Positions 25,530 to 32,795 of a DNA stretch of 44,876 nt are shown piece by piece; positions within the stretch are counted from its first letter, which is position 1; the number at the start of each line of letters is the position of its first letter. The notes under the pieces were generated by a model. The model saw only the letters and a list, made by a program, of their open reading frames with translations, ran no database searches and was not told where the DNA came from. Where the stretch lies: the IMG/VR virus record IMGVR_UViG_3300038660_000409, positions 1 through 44,876 of that record, one strand, 5' to 3'. The DNA is from a virus. The position numbers and the translations under genes are program-made.

Positions 25530-25702
25530 CCGAACGCTACAACGCCGAAGCCGCCCGGATCATGCCCCACATGATCGACGACCTGCGGGTCGACGCCGCG
25601 ATCAACAACGCGAGCCACATCGACGAGATCGTTTTCCGCCGCAGCGAATTCCTCGGCGGGATGGCCGCCGTGATCCTCGCCCTGATCGCCGACAGCAAGT
25701 GA
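25520..25702 (+). CDS. Hypothetical small phage protein
   Basis: 60 aa, family unknown. Mainly helical: RYNAEAARIMPHMIDDLRVD and an Ala/Leu-rich C-terminal helix (GGMAAVILALIADS), too short and mixed to call a firm membrane segment. It shares its first three codons and whole leader with the gene at 25151, but the rest of the protein is unrelated. First gene of a three-gene rightward operon. Confidence 0.6.
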   Translation: MTIAERYNAEAARIMPHMIDDLRVDAAINNASHIDEIVFRRSEFLGGMAAVILALIADSK

Positions 25703-25712
25703 GGGGCCGATC

Positions 25713-25934
25713 ATGAACCGCCGCAAAGACAAAACCGCCGCCCTCGACGCTTTCCTCACTAAGAAAGCCGAGATCGACACCATGCTCGCCCGCCTTCAGG
25801 CACTGAGCGATGAGCACTTCGAAGCCAGCCCGGACGAGGTACATTGGGGCCACGTCGGCACGCTCGGGTTCTACGCCGAGCAGCTGAAGCGCATCACCGA
25901 CGCCGCCTTCAAGGAAGGGGAGCACGTCGAATGA
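25713..25934 (+). CDS. Hypothetical small helical protein
   Basis: 73 aa, unrecognised. Charged helices (KKAEIDTMLARLQALSDEHF and FYAEQLKRITDAAFKEGEHV) suggest a small helical bundle or coiled coil. It starts ten bases behind the 60-aa gene and its stop overlaps the DUF3489 start (ATGA), so the three genes are probably co-translated. Confidence 0.6.
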   Translation: MNRRKDKTAALDAFLTKKAEIDTMLARLQALSDEHFEASPDEVHWGHVGTLGFYAEQLKRITDAAFKEGEHVE

Positions 25935-26158
25935 CAAGCACCCGCAAGAACACCAAGCAGGCGGCACTGATCGCCATGCTGCAAGCGCCCGAAGGTGCCA
26001 CGCTGGACGAGATCGTCGCTGCCACTGGCTGGCAAAAACACACCGCTCGAGGTGCCCTGTCGGGCGCCCTGAAGAAGCGGCTTGGACTGACCATCCACGC
26101 TGAGCCGGAACCCGGTCGCGGGCGGGTTTACCGGATCGCGGACGACGAAGCCTCCTGA
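25931..26158 (+). CDS. DUF3489 winged-helix-like protein
   Basis: 75 aa. KQAALIAMLQAPEGATLDEI followed by VAATGWQKHTARGALSGALK is diagnostic of DUF3489, a small winged-helix-like family common in phages and mobile DNA of Proteobacteria. It probably binds DNA, but no target is known. It begins in an ATGA overlap and ends 28 bases before an intrinsic terminator. Confidence 0.8.
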   Translation: MTSTRKNTKQAALIAMLQAPEGATLDEIVAATGWQKHTARGALSGALKKRLGLTIHAEPEPGRGRVYRIADDEAS

Positions 26159-26439
26159 TCGCCGCCAGCACGTCCTGACCTGAAGGAGACCGCGCCCAGC
26201 GCGGTCTTTTCGGTTTCCGCCGCACCGCGAACTCGCACAGCCTCGAAGAAGCGCCGCAGAGCGTAAGACCTGACCACCGAGACCACGGTGAAAACACCGC
26301 TGATGGCCAAGTGCTCACCCATCGTGGCGTGGATGCCGAAGAGTGGGAAAACCGTCGCCTGCGTCAGGACCGCGATGCTAAAGCCCACCGCGACGTTTGT
26401 GACCGCCTCGAAGGCTGACATAAGGCGGGACTGCTTCAT
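26128..26439 (-). CDS. Small membrane protein (DUF7220-like)
   Basis: 103 aa from an ATG overlapping the methyltransferase stop (ATGA). N-terminal MKQSRLMSAFEAVTNVAVGF, then a second hydrophobic region around GEHLAISGVFTVVSVVRSYA and RRFFEAV, a pattern seen in a two-helix phage membrane family. The last 30 or so residues are read across the rightward terminator at 26187-26210 and overlap the DUF3489 gene, so this tail may be dispensable. Function unknown. Confidence 0.7.
   Translation of the reverse strand: MKQSRLMSAFEAVTNVAVGFSIAVLTQATVFPLFGIHATMGEHLAISGVFTVVSVVRSYALRRFFEAVRVRGAAETEKTALGAVSFRSGRAGGDQEASSSAIR
26187..26210 (+). terminator. Intrinsic terminator of the rightward small-gene operon
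   Basis: AGACCGCGC-CCA-GCGCGGTCT, perfect 9-bp arms, followed by TTTTC. It sits 28 bases after the DUF3489 stop, inside the oppositely oriented small membrane gene. Confidence 0.85.
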
Positions 26440-27737
26440 GCCGCAGGCTTTCGCTTGCGTTTCGCGGTCTGGGGCTTTTCCTCGATCCTGATCGCGGCGC
26501 CTCCCAATCGTTCGCTCATCACCTCGAGGAACGTGCTCCCGTCGCCATCGAGCGTGGCCTCCTTGCCGGTCAGGTTCTGCCACCGCGCCACGATGACGTC
26601 GATGTAGGCCGGGTTCAGCTCGATCCCGTAGCAGACGCGCCCGGTCGTCTCGGCCGCGATCAGCGTGGTGCCCGACCCCATGAAGGGCTCGTAGACCGCT
26701 TGGCCTTGGCTCGAGTTGTTGAGGATCGGCCTGCGCATGCACTCGACCGGTTTCTGCGTGCCGTGAACCGTCTCGGCGTCCTGGTCCTTGTTGGCGATGT
26801 GCCAGAGCGTCGTCTGCTTCCGGTCGCCCGCCCAGTGTCCCTTGCCCTTCTTGCGCACCGCGTACCAGCAGGGCTCGTGCTGCCAGTGGTAGTCTCCGCG
26901 GCTGAGGATCAAACGGTCTTTCGCCCAGATGATCTGCGACCGGATGTTAAAGCCGGTGTCGATCAGGCTTTCGGCGACCGTGGTGGCGTGCAGCGCGCCG
27001 TGCCAGACGTAGGCTACGTCGCCCGGAAACAGCGCCCAGGCCTCGCGCCAGTCGGCGCGGTCGTCGTTCAGGACCTTGCCGGTCCGCTTGGTGCTGGCCG
27101 CGCCCGCCTGGTTGCGCCATCTCGGGTCGTACTCGACGCCGTAGGGCGGATCGGTCACCATCAGGAGCGGCTTCACACCGCCGAGCACGCGCTCGACGTC
27201 GGTGGCGAGGGTGCTGTCTCCGCAGAGCAGGCGATGGTTGCCGAGGACCCACAAATCGCCGAGGACCGAGACCGGCTCGGCAGGAGGCTCCGGAACATCG
27301 TCTTCGCCCTCGACCGCATCGCCGAGTTGGGGCGCCTCGATGTCCTCGAGCATCCCTTCGAGTTCCTCGTCCGAGAACCCGAGCAGGTCGAGGTCGAAGC
27401 CGTCGGCGCGGCTCAGCTCGATCTGCTCAAGCAGAATTTCGGTGTCCCATCCGGCGTTCAGCGCGATCTTGTTGTCCGCGACGACCAGTGCGCGGCGCTG
27501 CGCCTCGTTCAGATGCGCCAAGACTATGGTCGGAACCTCGGCAAGACCAAGGTGCTGCGCGGCCATCAGCCGCCCGTGGCCAGCGATGATCACGTCGTCG
27601 TCGCCGATCAGGATCGGGTTGGTGAAGCCGAACTCCACGATGGATGCAGCGATCTGCGCGACCTGCTGGTCGGAGTGCGTCCGGGCGTTGCGCGCGTAGG
27701 GCACGAGGCGCTCAGTTGGCATCATCTCGATCTGCAA
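26436..27737 (-). CDS. ParB-domain/DNA N6-adenine methyltransferase fusion
   Basis: 433 aa from a TTG at 27737: GGAG lies seven bases upstream, while a terminator hairpin makes the longer frame unlikely. ATGs at 27725 and 27722 lack spaced ribosome-binding sites. The N-terminal ParB/sulfiredoxin-like domain shows ARNARTHSDQQVAQIAASI and DDDVIIAGHGRLMAAQHLG. The C-terminal methylase has DPPYGVEYD (motif IV) before EPFMGSGTTLIAAE (motif I), the beta-class order, methylating adenine N6 or cytosine N4. In phages such fusions probably protect DNA or regulate. The stop overlaps the small membrane gene. Confidence 0.9.
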   Translation of the reverse strand: MQIEMMPTERLVPYARNARTHSDQQVAQIAASIVEFGFTNPILIGDDDVIIAGHGRLMAAQHLGLAEVPTIVLAHLNEAQRRALVVADNKIALNAGWDTEILLEQIELSRADGFDLDLLGFSDEELEGMLEDIEAPQLGDAVEGEDDVPEPPAEPVSVLGDLWVLGNHRLLCGDSTLATDVERVLGGVKPLLMVTDPPYGVEYDPRWRNQAGAASTKRTGKVLNDDRADWREAWALFPGDVAYVWHGALHATTVAESLIDTGFNIRSQIIWAKDRLILSRGDYHWQHEPCWYAVRKKGKGHWAGDRKQTTLWHIANKDQDAETVHGTQKPVECMRRPILNNSSQGQAVYEPFMGSGTTLIAAETTGRVCYGIELNPAYIDVIVARWQNLTGKEATLDGDGSTFLEVMSERLGGAAIRIEEKPQTAKRKRKPAA

Positions 27738-27756
27738 GGGCGAACTCCAATAAAAG

Positions 27757-27786
27757 AAGCCCGGTGCTTGGCGGAGCACCGGGCTT
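27757..27786 (-). terminator. Intrinsic terminator just before the methyltransferase gene
   Basis: Perfect 11-bp arms (AGCCCGGTGCT/AGCACCGGGCT, extendable by one A-T pair) with a 6-base loop. On the minus strand TTCTTTTATT follows and runs straight into the ribosome-binding GGAG. It separates the methyltransferase from the DUF6362 operon. Confidence 0.85.
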
Positions 27787-27838
27787 TGAGTTGAGGCGAG
27801 CAGTTGCCCAACAGTAAGAATTTCGACGCTGGCAACCC

Positions 27839-27874
27839 GGAAACCCAAAAGTGGAAACCCACCCCGGAAACCCA
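27839..27874 (+). repeat. Three GGAAACCCA direct repeats
   Basis: Exact 9-mers start at 27839, 27853 and 27866, spaced 14 and 13 bases. The spacing is close to iterons or a regulator-binding array. They lie upstream of the methyltransferase terminator. Confidence 0.6.
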
Positions 27875-28065
27875 GAACAAACCTTTGTCACTAGAGACTT
27901 AGCGCGCTTCTGCCCCCCGCATACGTTCCCTTTCAGGGGGGAACCAAAGCCGGGGGGGGGTGGGGCCGGGGGATGGTCCCTCTACGACCACCTGTCGCCA
28001 GTCTATCGTGAATGTGCCCCAAAAGGAGGCGTTCTGTCGCGCCCAAAGTTCGACGCGCTGCGCCA

Positions 28066-28536
28066 TCAAAGCAACGTGCTCGCGCCGCCTTCGCGCGGCT
28101 TCGCAGCCCGTTCATCCGCCGCCTTTTTGGTCGCGGCCGCACGCCGCGCGGATTTCTTGTGTTTGTTCAGATGGTTGGCGATGGTTTGCAGTGACGCCAC
28201 CCAACGCCGCCACGCGGTCTGCCGAACGCATCCCGCCTGAATGCAAACCTGCCGCCAGCGCGATCCCTCGGCGCGCAACCAAACGATCCGCGCATCGTCG
28301 GGACCGATGAATCGCAACCATTCGATGCACTCTTCCATTCGCTGTATTTCACCGGCGTTCGGGATCACACGCATGCGCGTCTCGTTGTAGCCATAGGCGT
28401 GCTTGGCGTCTTGCACGTACTCGGGCCAAGACTGACCGTAGCCTTTTGGCCCAGAGCCGGGTGGGTTTGGCAGGCGGCGCAACGTGATTGCTGCCTCCTC
28501 CATTCGATCCTCGATGGTGCGTGCCGTGAATTCCAT
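28066..28536 (-). CDS. DUF6362 protein
   Basis: 156 aa, preceded by GAGGGAAGAGAC. The pattern TIEDRMEEAAITLRRLPNPP, then WPEYVQDAKHAYGYNETRMR and RIVWLRAEGSRWRQVCIQAG, is that of DUF6362. The segment WRQVCIQAGCVRQTAWRRWV looks like an HTH, and the C-terminus is strongly basic (KHKKSARRAAATKKAADERA). It is probably a DNA-binding protein, often found at the end of early operons next to late genes; a late-gene regulator is a reasonable but untested guess. Confidence 0.75.
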   Translation of the reverse strand: MEFTARTIEDRMEEAAITLRRLPNPPGSGPKGYGQSWPEYVQDAKHAYGYNETRMRVIPNAGEIQRMEECIEWLRFIGPDDARIVWLRAEGSRWRQVCIQAGCVRQTAWRRWVASLQTIANHLNKHKKSARRAAATKKAADERAAKPREGGASTLL

Positions 28537-28550
28537 GTCTCTTCCCTCGT

Positions 28551-29414
28551 TCAGTAGATTTGCAGTTGCTTCAGCCGTTCGCGCGTCACCAGCTCAGCGG
28601 CCAGCAGCGCGTCGCGCTGGGTGTTGGAGATCAGGCTGGTTGGGACGCCCTTGCCGGAGTTTATCCAATCCGCCAGCCACCGGAGATGCGCCTCGTGATC
28701 GAACGCGCCGCCAGCAGAAAGCGCATTGCTGTTCTCAGCAATTTTCGGCTTTGCGGCTTGGCGCCTGCGCTGGGCATGTGCGCGCCGGATCGCATTCGTG
28801 AAGTAATCCCACGTGCGGATCGGGTTGCTGCGTTCGGTAGCGGTGCGCTGTCGGATGATGGGAAGCACGTCGGCCTGAAGGTCCAGCCCTGCCTCGAGCC
28901 AACCGTCGATCACGTGTCCGGTCGTCATGATCTGCCTTCGAGCCGATTCGGACAATCCCGGACCGCAGGCTTCCAGGCACTCGGTCTCGGCCTCGCTCGC
29001 TGCGCCACGGCGCTGCGTAGTATTTACTGGTTCTCTTACAGGGTTAGTCTCCGAATTTCGGAGACGGGAATCGCCGTTTTTCGGAGACGGCTTTGGCCTG
29101 TTTCCGTCTCCGATTTTCGGAGTCGGGTCTTGTGGGAAATCAGGCTCGAACCCCAAGATGTAGCGGGTTGACATTTGCTTTCTGGTATCGGAGTTGATCC
29201 GGCGAACACGCCTGATCAGACCCGTTTCCTCGAGTTTCGCGAGGTGGTCGTTCAGCGAAGACACCGACATTTCGGCATCGATTGCCACCTGCTGCTGCGA
29301 CGGGAAGCAGCCGTTGTCCGGGTTGTGGCGGTCGGCCAGCATGGCAAGAACGCGCCAAGTGGCGGGCTTCAATCCTCGCTGCTGAAATGCCCAGTTGGTG
29401 GCCTTGTGGCTCAT
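28551..29414 (-). CDS. Winged-helix replication-initiator-like protein
   Basis: 287 aa. The N-terminal winged helix (WRVLAMLADRHNPDNGCFPS, QQVAIDAEMSVSSLNDHLAK, LEETGLIRRVRRINSDTRK) matches phage replication and plasmid-type HTH_36 domains. A low-complexity linker (residues about 95-125, rich in Pro, Lys, Asn, Gly) is encoded by three copies of a palindromic repeat. The C-terminal helical part (IRTWDYFTNAIRRAHAQRRR) may contact a helicase loader. Comparison with lambda O, whose origin lies in its own gene, suggests the phage origin is here. The start follows an inverted repeat and a GGGG-type ribosome-binding site. Confidence 0.75.
   Translation of the reverse strand: MSHKATNWAFQQRGLKPATWRVLAMLADRHNPDNGCFPSQQQVAIDAEMSVSSLNDHLAKLEETGLIRRVRRINSDTRKQMSTRYILGFEPDFPQDPTPKIGDGNRPKPSPKNGDSRLRNSETNPVREPVNTTQRRGAASEAETECLEACGPGLSESARRQIMTTGHVIDGWLEAGLDLQADVLPIIRQRTATERSNPIRTWDYFTNAIRRAHAQRRRQAAKPKIAENSNALSAGGAFDHEAHLRWLADWINSGKGVPTSLISNTQRDALLAAELVTRERLKQLQIY
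29047..29127. repeat. Iteron-like palindromes, candidate phage replication origin
   Basis: Unit 1 at 29047-29065 is a perfect palindrome GTCTCCGAA-T-TTCGGAGAC. Unit 2 keeps the half TTCGGAGAC (29080-29088). Unit 3 at 29106-29124 has arms CTCCGA/TCGGAG. All lie inside the linker of the initiator-like gene. Confidence 0.65.
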
Positions 29415-29420
29415 TGGAAT

Positions 29421-29444
29421 GTCCCCTTTCGAATTTCAGGGGAC
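29421..29444. promoter_or_regulatory. Inverted repeat in the initiator leader
   Basis: GTCCCCT-N10-AGGGGAC, perfect 7-bp arms ending seven bases before the initiator ATG. It overlaps the ribosome-binding region, so as an mRNA hairpin it could limit translation, or it may be an operator. Confidence 0.5.
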
Positions 29445-29469
29445 GTTCGCGTGGGATGGGAAGCGGCAC

Positions 29470-29508
29470 GTAGGCGCGGAGCGGCGCGGGAAATCGATCT
29501 GCCGCGCC
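29470..29508 (-). promoter_or_regulatory. 39-bp leader element, copy C
   Basis: Aligns without gaps to 34637-34675 and 37566-37604, with the core AGGCGCGGA (plus-strand reading) fully conserved. It lies 56-94 bases upstream of the initiator ATG. The intergenic stretch 29415-29658 holds no gene I can support. Confidence 0.5.
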
Positions 29509-29658
29509 TCTCGGCTGGTCGAAAAAATCGGCATGGCCCATAAGCCGTCAGAGCGCGCCAGATAGGCCGATCCTCGGCTCCCGGCACCCACCCTCGCGGC
29601 AAGGGCAGCGAAGGCCGTTTCTGCGGGCGCTGGGCGCGAGCTATGCCAGTTGCGGGCA

Positions 29659-30240
29659 TCAATGGCCCGCCTTCCCAATTGCCTGCGCCATGCGCTCCGC
29701 CAGCTTGCTCTGGCGATAGTCGTAGAGAGAGATCGTGCCGATCCAGCCACCATGGGTGTTGCCGCCAATGCCGCGCTTCCGGCGCGGTAGGTCTGCCAGC
29801 AGGACAGCGCGGCTCACGCAGGAGCAGCTGGCGAGACCGAAAAGCTTTGCAATGTCGGTCGTGGAAACGCCTGCCAGCCAGAGCTCACGCAGCTCATCAT
29901 CGCGAACGAGCCGCTTTCTTACCTTTGCGCGGCTGGGAAGGCCCATGCGCCGCGCGCGGTCGCTGACAGCCTGCCGTGTCACGCCCATCCACTGAGCGAT
30001 CTCTTCGGTTGAAATCCGGTGGCAGTTCCAGAGCCGGGTGAAGGTCTCGAGATCGACTTCGCGCCGCAATTTGGGCCAAGTGAGACCTTCGACCTCGAGC
30101 CTGTTGGCCACTGCTGCTTGCGTGACACCGAGACGGCGCGCCGCCTCGCTCTGCGTGATTCCCTCCGCCATCAGTGCTCTCAGCTCGTCCGTGGTGAACT
30201 TGCGTCGCTTCCGGTGCGCCTCGATGAACGCCGCGCTCAT
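29659..30240 (-). CDS. Protein with three tandem HTH units
   Basis: 193 aa. Three similar helix-turn-helix units are visible: residues 16-55 (LMAEGITQSEAARRLGVTQA), 64-104 (ISTEEIAQWMGVTRQAVSDR) and 114-155 (LAGVSTTDIAKLFGLASCSC). The C-terminus reads GIGGNTHGGW and then a helix. The units resemble GcrA/sigma-region-4-type HTHs. A DNA-binding regulator or a protein contacting an extended site is likely. The start overlaps the VRR-NUC stop (ATGA), placing it in the early operon. Confidence 0.75.
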   Translation of the reverse strand: MSAAFIEAHRKRRKFTTDELRALMAEGITQSEAARRLGVTQAAVANRLEVEGLTWPKLRREVDLETFTRLWNCHRISTEEIAQWMGVTRQAVSDRARRMGLPSRAKVRKRLVRDDELRELWLAGVSTTDIAKLFGLASCSCVSRAVLLADLPRRKRGIGGNTHGGWIGTISLYDYRQSKLAERMAQAIGKAGH

Positions 30241-30617
30241 GGCGTCCCAGCGATCCGCGTCGCAAAGCCATGCGCGCGCAGCGCCCCGACAGCCTCGTCC
30301 ACCGAGCGGACGAGCGCCCAGGCGAAGCCTTGCTGGGTCACGGCGTCGCGGAAAGCCTCCTGCGCTGGGCGAAGCCGCCCGGTGCTGCTCTTCACCTCGA
30401 GGAAAATCACCTTGCCTTGGGAGAGCACCACGAGGTCAGCGAAGCCCGGGTGCACGCCCATGCCGACGAGGATGGCTTGGCGCACGTGCCCAGCGCGCCC
30501 ACCGGCCGCTATCTCGTTGGCCGCGTGGTGCACGATCGAGCCCCGCGGCAGAACCGCCCGCAAGAGGCTGACGATGGCTCTCTGAATGTCCGCCTCTGGC
30601 GTGCCGCGCTTCTTCAC
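30237..30617 (-). CDS. VRR-NUC domain nuclease
   Basis: 126 aa from a GTG at 30617 overlapping the upstream stop (GTGA). The VRR-NUC core is clear: TPEADIQRAIVSLLRAVLP, GMGVHPGFADLVVLSQG (catalytic Asp), FLEVKSSTGRLRPAQEAF (Glu-x-Lys) and a following helix. Such stand-alone phage enzymes cut branched or flapped DNA during replication and recombination. It lies between an ASCH-like gene and an HTH protein. Confidence 0.88.
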   Translation of the reverse strand: MKKRGTPEADIQRAIVSLLRAVLPRGSIVHHAANEIAAGGRAGHVRQAILVGMGVHPGFADLVVLSQGKVIFLEVKSSTGRLRPAQEAFRDAVTQQGFAWALVRSVDEAVGALRAHGFATRIAGTP

Positions 30618-31222
30618 CAGACGCCTCCCGATCCGAGACCAGGAACAAGATCGGCGATGTTGCGCGCGACTGCGCGGATCCCAATCTCGATCACCTCGGG
30701 GTTCACGGTCCAGCAGGAATTGGTCAGCGCGGCCGTGTCGAGCGCGCAGTCCCACATTCGCCCAAAGGCCTCCGACGCGTGCTCGAACACCTGGTTCTGG
30801 CGAAGCGGATTCGCGAAGCCGCCAAGCTCCATGTCCACGCCCGCTGAGACGGCCGAAATCTCGCTGATCTGCTGCAGCCGTATTTCTCGCACACTGGTGA
30901 CTATCAGCGTCAGGCGAGACGCATGAACAGGCATGGCGCTGGGCGGCAACTTCCCATCCGAAGGGCGGGCAATGACCTTTGGCCAGCGCAGGTCCTTGCG
31001 GGCGCCGTCGCGGCTGTAGACGAGGCTCAACCAGTCTCCGCCTGATTGCCGATGCGGGATCGTGAGACCCTCTCGTACCCACAAGGCGTCACCAGGCTCG
31101 AGGTGCGCATAAAGTTTGCCCGTCTGATGGAGGAGACGAACCCGACCGGCTATGATGCGCCGCTGGATTTCAGGGTGAAGAATGATCGGAAGCACCCGGT
31201 TCGGCTCGGCTTGAATGATCAT
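30614..31222 (-). CDS. ASCH-like phage protein
   Basis: 202 aa. The signature LEPGDALWVREGLTIPHRQ, followed by SRLTLIVTSVREIRLQQISE and a VSAGVDMELGG segment, matches the ASCH-like proteins found in many phage early regions (binding RNA or modified nucleotides is presumed). The C-terminal part (RMWDCALDTAALTNSCWTVN) is usual for the long version. Overlaps both neighbours by four bases. Confidence 0.75.
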   Translation of the reverse strand: MIIQAEPNRVLPIILHPEIQRRIIAGRVRLLHQTGKLYAHLEPGDALWVREGLTIPHRQSGGDWLSLVYSRDGARKDLRWPKVIARPSDGKLPPSAMPVHASRLTLIVTSVREIRLQQISEISAVSAGVDMELGGFANPLRQNQVFEHASEAFGRMWDCALDTAALTNSCWTVNPEVIEIGIRAVARNIADLVPGLGSGGVW

Positions 31223-31956
31223 GCCAGCGCCTCCGGATAGTCGGTCTTGCGCTCGAGGCGCTTGCGACAGGGCGGGATCCAGATCAGTTGCGGCGGCCTC
31301 CGCGACCAGCCGGTCGGGATCTGCCGTGTGTCCCAGACCAGCCAGCAGTAGGCGGTCGCCGTGGAGCCCGTCGCTGTGAGCCTCCCTTTCACCATCGGCA
31401 CGCGCTCGGCGAACTGTGCGACAAAGGTCGGCGGGTGAGGCAGGAACAGGCTGCAGTGGCGAGCCACGCCCTCGAGAAAGGCGAGGCGCGTGAGCATCGC
31501 CACGCCCCTGCGCGGCTGCAGCGCAATAGCGCGCCGAATGAACTCAGGTGCCATGCGAAAAGGCGGATTCGTGATGATCCAATCGACGCCCTGCTTCTCG
31601 ATGCGCGGCGGGACCGCGTCGAGGCCGAGAAAGTCCGCCACCCGAGTTTGGCCGTGGAATTGAGCCGTCCGCACTTCTTCTTGGCTGTAGTCGGCGACGT
31701 CGGATGCGTGCACGGCGAAGAAATACTCCGCCAGTGTTGCCGCCATGTGCCCGCGCCCGCAGGCTGGCTCCCAGACGTTCTGAGCTTGCTGTTCGCCGGG
31801 AATGCGATCAGCCGACCAGTCTGCTCCTGACATCCTCGGGCCGATCAGTTCCTCGATCAGCGCGCGGGTGGCCCAGGGTGGCGTTGGGAAATCATCAAGG
31901 CTTTGCCGAGATTCGACGCGCCTCTGCATCACAGCGGTGGAACGGTTCTGCGTCAT
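31219..31956 (-). CDS. N6-adenine-type DNA methyltransferase
   Basis: 245 aa from the ATG at 31956 after GGGGAGTGAGC. Motif I is VWEPACGRGHMAATLAEYFF; an acidic turn follows (ASDVADYSQ); motif IV is IITNPPF. This motif order is that of gamma/Dam-like N6-adenine methyltransferases. It is compact with no clear target-recognition domain. It would modify phage DNA, perhaps to escape restriction. It is the second methyltransferase in the early region; the other is the ParB fusion. Confidence 0.85.
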   Translation of the reverse strand: MTQNRSTAVMQRRVESRQSLDDFPTPPWATRALIEELIGPRMSGADWSADRIPGEQQAQNVWEPACGRGHMAATLAEYFFAVHASDVADYSQEEVRTAQFHGQTRVADFLGLDAVPPRIEKQGVDWIITNPPFRMAPEFIRRAIALQPRRGVAMLTRLAFLEGVARHCSLFLPHPPTFVAQFAERVPMVKGRLTATGSTATAYCWLVWDTRQIPTGWSRRPPQLIWIPPCRKRLERKTDYPEALA

Positions 31957-31958
31957 GC

Positions 31959-32177
31959 TCACTCCCCGATGCTTGTCGCCGGGTGGCGGACGCGGGTGTG
32001 GAGGCGCGGGCAATCCGTATCGCCGAAGAACGGACACCACGTCACGTGCCCCGATCCGTCAGGTGCTATGGGCTGGTGGCAGTCAGCGCACCGCTGGTCG
32101 ACCGGGACTTCCTGCTTGCGGGTTAGCCCGACCACCGTGATGAAGCCGTCGTCCTCGACGTTGTCGTACTGGCGCAT
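31959..32177 (-). CDS. Small zinc-ribbon-like protein
   Basis: 72 aa from the ATG at 32177 (GGAG eight bases before); a GTG at 32186 in a GTGA overlap is an alternative. Four cysteines and histidines (CADCH...HVTWCPFFGDTDCPRLH) suggest a zinc-binding module. The remainder is unremarkable. Function unknown; possibly a DNA-binding or adaptor protein of the early operon. Confidence 0.62.
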   Translation of the reverse strand: MRQYDNVEDDGFITVVGLTRKQEVPVDQRCADCHQPIAPDGSGHVTWCPFFGDTDCPRLHTRVRHPATSIGE

Positions 32178-32182
32178 GTCGA

Positions 32183-32392
32183 TCACTCCATGCCATTGGT
32201 GCGCGTCAGCCGGGTGACGATCGCTTCCATAAGGTCGATGCGGCGATCCGCATCCTTTTGAGACATTCGCCCAGCGCGCACTTGGTTGGGATAGACACGA
32301 CGGCGCATGAACGCTTCGCGCTGGGCTTCCTCGATGAGCTCCCGGACGCCGAAGCGTCCGGATGCCACGTTCTGTGCTGCTTGATCAGCCAT
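32183..32392 (-). CDS. Small hypothetical helical protein
   Basis: 69 aa from the ATG at 32392, eight bases after GAGGG. Helical and charged (FGVRELIEEAQREAFMRRRV, MSQKDADRRIDLMEAIVTRL). No family recognised. It overlaps the 136-aa gene upstream and the zinc-ribbon-like gene downstream, so it belongs to the same translationally coupled operon. Confidence 0.6.
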   Translation of the reverse strand: MADQAAQNVASGRFGVRELIEEAQREAFMRRRVYPNQVRAGRMSQKDADRRIDLMEAIVTRLTRTNGME

Positions 32393-32795
32393 CGACAAAG
32401 CCCTCGCAGGTGTTCTCGATCATTCGGTCGATTGTCTTGCGACCGCTTTCGCCCATCGCGTCTGGGCCCCACTCGTGGGTGATCCGTTTGCCGCCCGGCA
32501 TGTCGAGCGAGAGGCGGAACGAAGGCGCGAACCGCTTGGGGATTTCGTCGCTGATCCACGGGATCGGATACCACGGGCGGCCGGCGTAGTTGTCGGCGAA
32601 GTCGGTCAGCTCGCTGCCTGGGCCATCCTGCTCGAGGAACCGAACCATGATGCTCTCGTCCTCGTTGTCCTCGGCCCAGACCTGGACGAGCCACCACTGA
32701 TCGCGGCCGGAGATATTGGCGCGCATGAAGCCGAACGGTTCGCCGGTGTCGTGCGGGTCGAACGCGACCAGATAGCTTTGCTTCAGGTCGAGCAT
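32385..32795 (-). CDS. Hypothetical early protein
   Basis: 136 aa, unrecognised. Trp- and Asp-rich sequence (ISGRDQWWLVQVWAEDNEDE, GRPWYPIPWISDEIPKRFAP) suggests a beta-rich globular protein. The start overlaps the DUF2303 stop by one base. Confidence 0.6.
   Translation of the reverse strand: MLDLKQSYLVAFDPHDTGEPFGFMRANISGRDQWWLVQVWAEDNEDESIMVRFLEQDGPGSELTDFADNYAGRPWYPIPWISDEIPKRFAPSFRLSLDMPGGKRITHEWGPDAMGESGRKTIDRMIENTCEGFVDG

Larger units (their letters stand above)
27738..28065. other. Intergenic region with direct repeats and G-rich run
   Basis: Apart from the terminator, no gene is supported here. It holds three direct GGAAACCCA repeats (27839-27874), a small inverted repeat GTTCCC/GGGAAC near 27926-27945, and a long G-rich stretch around 27950-27973. 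The open frames in it are shadows of neighbouring genes. Confidence 0.5.

Noticed and set aside
27737-27848. Longer methyltransferase frame starting at 27848
   Set aside because: The extra 37 codons run through a strong terminator hairpin and lack a ribosome-binding site; the TTG at 27737 has a well-spaced GGAG.
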